Origin: Pyrocephalus nanus
Lineage: Eukaryota > Chordata > Aves > Passeriformes > Tyrannidae
Assembly: GCA_038380795.1 (NCBI GenBank)
Contig: CM076260.1
Span: forward strand, 34,754,634-34,818,633
Reading direction: 5' to 3'
DNA length: 64,000 bases
Program-made: the position numbers and the translations under genes
Shown here: positions 59,562 to 64,000 of the stretch, one piece after another
How the letters are laid out: the number at the start of each line of letters is the position of its first letter
Numbering within the stretch: position 1 is the stretch's first letter
Notes under the pieces: generated by a model
The model's database searches: none
What the model saw: only the letters and a program-made list of their open reading frames with translations
Told to the model about the DNA's origin: nothing

Positions 59562-62500
59562 CTGTAGGAGAGAAGAAAAGGAAGGTATTAGGTGCTACAA
59601 ATAAGACAAAAAAGTTTGCAGCATGGCCAAGTTCTCAGACCACCAGGCTGCAGGCCATGGTTTTGACAAACAGCAAGTTCAGTGCTTACATTTCACATTA
59701 AAAAACAAAACAAAACACCGGTCTAACTCTTTCATCCAACAACACTAGTTTTCCAACAAGTCTGTCCTGAGCAATGACCAAACATTTCTCCATCTTTATC
59801 CCAGATGAAGTTAGGGTGCACAACATCGCAAAACCTTGAAGCGTGCAGATTTTCAAGTTAACTGTGGCAGTGCACTACCACTTGGGTTAGAGAACTAAGT
59901 ATCACTGAATTCTTCACTTACAGGTAATACGGCAAGCACACTGAACCCAGTCACATCAGCCAAAGGACATATCACCAGAAACAGATACTCTAATCATCCC
60001 AGAGGTTAGTTTCATCAGCAAGCTCCAGCACACCTTCTAGGGTCTCTACAGATCCAGACAGCAGAAGATTGCATTCAGACATGCATTAAGACCTCTTCAA
60101 CAGTGGGAAAGAGCACAAGGACAGACAACAGTTTATACTGAAGAATAATAGTCTTCTGCAAGCAACTGCACCTTACATAGAAGAAATAAGACATTAGACT
60201 GCCACAGGGAACAACAATAAAATACAGTTTTGTGTTCTGTACATTAGAAAGGTATAGACTTGCACAGAAGAATGCATGAAATTAAGATAAGTAGTTAAAT
60301 CAAACAGTAGGGCAGCAAGCTTTCCACTAGCATCTATTGTATGTTCTGACAGGATCTGTCATTTACTACATCACCTGTTACCTACTGACTCTTGCTAGGC
60401 AGCCAGAAATTACCTTCTACAAGCTATTACCTATTTTTGAGACACGGCTGGAAACTGCATACTGCAACTGCATGACCAAAGCTCATCCGATGCCCGACAC
60501 AGCCCTAGCAAGATCAGGAGATGACTTCATGCAACACAAAGAACACAGAATACAGACCTAATTGTAGGGCTGAGGCTTAAAGTGTGAAGACCTGAGTAAA
60601 AAAAGTTAAACATACTAGTCTAAGCAATATCTGTGTTACTAATGAAAATACTCATCTTTTAGTTTCCCTCAGAGGAATCATTTTTATTGATTTCTTCCCT
60701 GCCCCCAGACTAGAAATTTTCATCCAACTACTCAAGTCATTCAGTGTTGACAGATATTCTGTCTTAAAAGAAGACAGGCTATTCTGTGACTGATCCTTGC
60801 ATACCTTAACTATGCTGTCTGCTGTGAACACTCCACAGGAGATCAATTCACTTGGGCAGTAGGGTCACTACTTTACAGACTTCCTTTCCTTCTCCTACAT
60901 AATCCCATATAATGGAGAGCATTAATGCTCCTAGGAGTGGAAATTCAAGGTTCAAACTGCTCTTAAACTACTGATTATGCCTCTGCAGGGCAGGAAGAGT
61001 CCAGAGGACAGGCCTGTCTAAACAGATTGATGAGCTGCATCAGCTACTGAGACACACCTGATGCATTCAGAAATCCACATTGCTATACCAGAGGCATTCA
61101 AAAGTTTAGGTTTAATTTGTTTGCTTGGTTGTGGTTTGTTATTTTTTTTTAATTCATGACAAGTGATTTTCATGGGTATTTTTAATTTTATTACACGGAC
61201 CTATTCAAGATACAAGAAATTTCTAGCTCAGAGTCAGAAGCTTGGGAAAACTGCAATTTACAATTGTCTTTTGTATGGCCATAAAAGCTGCAAGTTGTCT
61301 TCAGTTTCAGGCCAAGGGAATTATTTTCTGTAATGAGACAGGAGATAAAAATTATGTGAACTGTTCACCCAGTTTGAATTTAATATATTTGTTGCCATGG
61401 TGGGTTTTTGTCTTGGTTATGGACGTTGGTTTTGATTTTTTTTCAGAACACCTTCTGAAACCTAAGGTTGCCTTCTATAACCTCAGTAATACTACCCTTG
61501 GAAGAGGCAGTTCTGCAAAGCATTACAGTACTAAAGCCACGATATTGAATGACAGCAGTTGAAGCTCACAGAGCTGCAAAAATTCTCCTTGATCTTGTTG
61601 TACAAACAGGCCAATAATCTTTTATTCTTTGCTGCTGATTAATGCATTATAGAAGACAGCAGTTTGCAAAAGCCTAGAAGCAAGTCACAAGTGGTTTACT
61701 CACTGTTTACCCCGTTCAGAGGTTTTACAGCAGATGACAGCACTTGTTTTCAATATAAGGAAACACGCATCAAATTTGGAAGGTTTTAGTCCTAGGTTTC
61801 AGTATGTAGCTCTCTATGGAAGACAATTAAATGGTGTATTCTATCGATGGACATTAGATAATGAAATCTCAGAGGAGTCCACTCACAGCAATGCTGGCAA
61901 TGGAGGCTACAAGGCACTACTATATGCTTCCACAGCACCGCTTCTAAAGTCAGTCAGTCATTTCTGCCTCCTCTTCAAACTGCTGGAGGGTATAGCATCT
62001 CAGTCTGCAGCTCTGAATGTTTTAGGACATGAGTAATTATAGTGTGCCAAATAGAGAGGCATGATTAAATTTAAGCCTACTACTTTCAGTGCAGAGAAAA
62101 GAATTAAACCATGCATGAAGATGTCACTCATCATCTGAGTGCAGAAAAAGGAGACAGGGGAGTGTATGGGGGGGGTAATTCTTGCAGAGCTGTTTCCCAT
62201 CTAGCTACATCACAAAGATAAGACACTCAAGTTTCCCAGGTTTCTTTCCCCAATACCACAAAGTTTCAGCTTAAACAGCAATAATCAGCACCTGGAACAA
62301 CTCACCAAAATGGCTAACTTAACAAACTGAACAAGGAAATTTGTTGGCTAAGCTAAATTTTAAAATAAGACCTGGAAAAAATAATTTTACTTCAGTGTGG
62401 TAAGGAAGAATAGGTACAAGGAAAGTGAAAGCATACACAAGAAATAACACAGAAAGTACATTTTCAAAAGATACAGATTCAGAAATTTACTGGTTGGACA

Positions 62501-64000
62501 GAAACTTAATTTTCAAAAGTGAGGATGACTTTTAACCTTCCAAGGAAATCAAGGAAATCACAGGTATACATGTTAATACAAAACAGATAATATTAAGAAG
62601 TAACAGATGAAGAACAGCCCAACAGAAGGCATATGAAACAATCTTGCAAAGTTGATTCCATCCGGGACACACACAAGCAGGGCAAAAAAGAATTAAAGGT
62701 ACCCTTCTGATGAAGTTTATGCTGCTGCAGCCATCCAGTACAGTGGCAGCTAATCCCCAAACCCAGACACTGAGCTCAAATACAAATTCCAAGCAGAGTA
62801 AGTAATCAGGAATCATACTGCAGTAGCAGCAAGTTCTTTTATCATGATTGTCATAGAAAGGAAGTAGTTGGAGAATGAGGAATCTATATACCCTTCATTT
62901 GAATCTCATTGTTTACTGTGGGGCTAAATTATAACTGCCAGATCACAGTACATGATTTCTTCTATTTCCTTTCTTCATATTTTGGTAGCTGCTATTTTGA
63001 ATACTTATTAAGTCTAGGGATCCTTGTTTAAATTATGAGCTGAACTTCAATACACTTTTTCTAGTTAAGTTTTAAGATGCAAAACCAATGCATATAAAAG
63101 AAATATGTAGCTGTCAATTCTTTGGCATCATAACTGAAATCTAAATATCAGTTTTAAACTATTTTGATAGACCAGCTTTTTGACCCAGGCTTAAAACATC
63201 TTCAACCTAATTAAGGAATAGAAGTAAAACTAGAGTATAATTAATACCTTCATTAACAAAAAGACAAACCTGCCAAATTGCGAATGATTGGTGGAGGGTT
63301 AAGTGAGGAAGACTGAAGTAAGTTAAGACACTTTAGACCACTAAAAGAAGATGTGACTAGCTTTAGTGTTTCTTAAGCTCATAAGGAAAAACAAACAAAC
63401 AAAAACTCACAAAACAAAAAAAACCAAAACAAAAACAAACAAACAACAAACAAACAAACAAACAAAAAACCACAACGAAGACCAGCAAGAAAGTTTTAGA
63501 ATTTCAGACTCTTTCAGTCTCATTAAAAACTAGTTTCTAGTATTAAGACTTTGGATTTTTTTATATGAGAGAGATTATACAATTTCATTTTGTTGTGTGT
63601 TTTGTTCCTCCCCCTCCCCCTTTAATAAACAGACCCAGGATTTCCCAGTTCAAAATTAATTATTCACAATTTACATTTCAGTATGCAAAGAAACAGCAGC
63701 AGAGTACAAGACCTCTCTGCTCAGAGGGATATCAGTGCCAACTTAAGAGCAGCTGTCATTCCCTACTGAATTAACACACAAGCTGCCTCAGCATCTGAGC
63801 TGTGTCATACATTCAGTTCCTAAACTTTGCCAAATCTCTGCCAGTAACTTCCTTACAGACCTTCCTCACTATTACACTGAATGCAACAACAGTCTTCAGA
63901 AGGATTTTTTCTTGCTTGTAGGTATTTAAATAATGCCTTGGACCTATAGAAAAGAAAATACAGGGTTGTTCTAATACTAGACTAGTCAAGAACAGAAAAA
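59562..64000 (-). other. SNAP91: SNAP91 intron 3' part, continuing past the window
   Basis: At least 4.4 kb of intron lead to the missing first coding exon(s). I looked on the minus strand for the family's N-terminal block (a Gly-Pro followed by Lys residues and His-Leu-Asp-Tyr) and found no match. Contents are AT-rich unique DNA and an AAAC repeat near 63,385-63,472. Confidence 0.8.
63385..63472 (+). repeat. AAAC simple repeat
   Basis: About 88 bp of imperfect AAAC tandem units with a few CT interruptions. Confidence 0.85.

Larger units (their letters stand above)
11470..64000 (-). other. SNAP91: SNAP91 (AP180) gene, 5' end missing
   Basis: This is the gene for AP180/F1-20, a neuron-enriched monomeric clathrin adaptor. 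In the family it binds PI(4,5)P2 and synaptobrevin through an N-terminal ANTH domain and clathrin and AP-2 through a disordered C-terminal region, setting synaptic vesicle size and cargo recovery. I placed 26 coding exons, all with GT-AG introns and matching phases, giving 861 residues plus a split Tyr codon. Identity as SNAP91 rather than the paralogue PICALM rests on segments such as APSSLMETLEQHLNSLEGKK, the Ala/Thr-rich middle, GDLQWNAGEKKLTGGANW and the C-terminus DPLADLNIKDFL. The start codon, about 43 residues and the promoter lie beyond the right edge. Only one gene is seen; introns hold CR1 fragments and simple repeats. Confidence 0.97.

Noticed and set aside
63385..63472. AAAC units considered as a CRISPR-like or phased array
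   Set aside because: Units of four bases without spacers; an ordinary simple repeat in a vertebrate intron.

Overview
The window is vertebrate nuclear DNA, most likely from a bird. It holds nearly all of one gene on the minus strand: SNAP91, which encodes AP180, the neuronal clathrin assembly protein. The bird assignment rests on two things. The only recognisable interspersed repeats are CR1 LINEs, the typical avian/sauropsid retroposon with ATTCTATG-like 3' ends, and the introns are compact (70 bp to about 6.1 kb). A crocodilian or turtle is not formally excluded.

Layout. Positions 1-11,400 are gene-free: AT-rich unique DNA, one old CR1 trace near 1 kb, and two 5'-truncated CR1 copies at about 8.7-9.6 kb (minus) and 10.5-11.35 kb (plus). 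They lie with their 5' ends facing each other around a 0.9-kb unclassified segment. From about 11.47 to 14.18 kb is the probable SNAP91 3' UTR with two candidate poly(A) signals. From 14,184 to 59,561 I placed 26 coding exons with GT-AG borders and continuous phase, plus a candidate 6-nt microexon. Above 59,561 is intron; the first coding exon(s), with the start codon and the lysine-rich lipid-binding site known for this family, lie beyond position 64,000.

The visible exons encode 861 residues after half a Tyr codon and end in KDFL-stop. About 43 missing N-terminal residues would bring this to the roughly 900 residues usual for AP180. Exons between 59,561 and 50,304 form most of the ANTH domain (binding of PI(4,5)P2 and SNARE). 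Exons from 47,208 down to 14,184 encode the long disordered assembly domain, full of DLF, DLL, DPF and DAF motifs that bind AP-2 and clathrin. In the middle, nine consecutive exons begin and end in phase 1, so any subset can be spliced in frame, and most of their junctions rebuild the Asp of a D-x-F or D-L-L motif. Two microexons (6 and 15 nt) add splice-controlled variation.

I saw no other protein-coding gene, tRNA, rRNA, CRISPR array or endogenous retrovirus. Everything was read by eye, so conservation and expression claims are untested.
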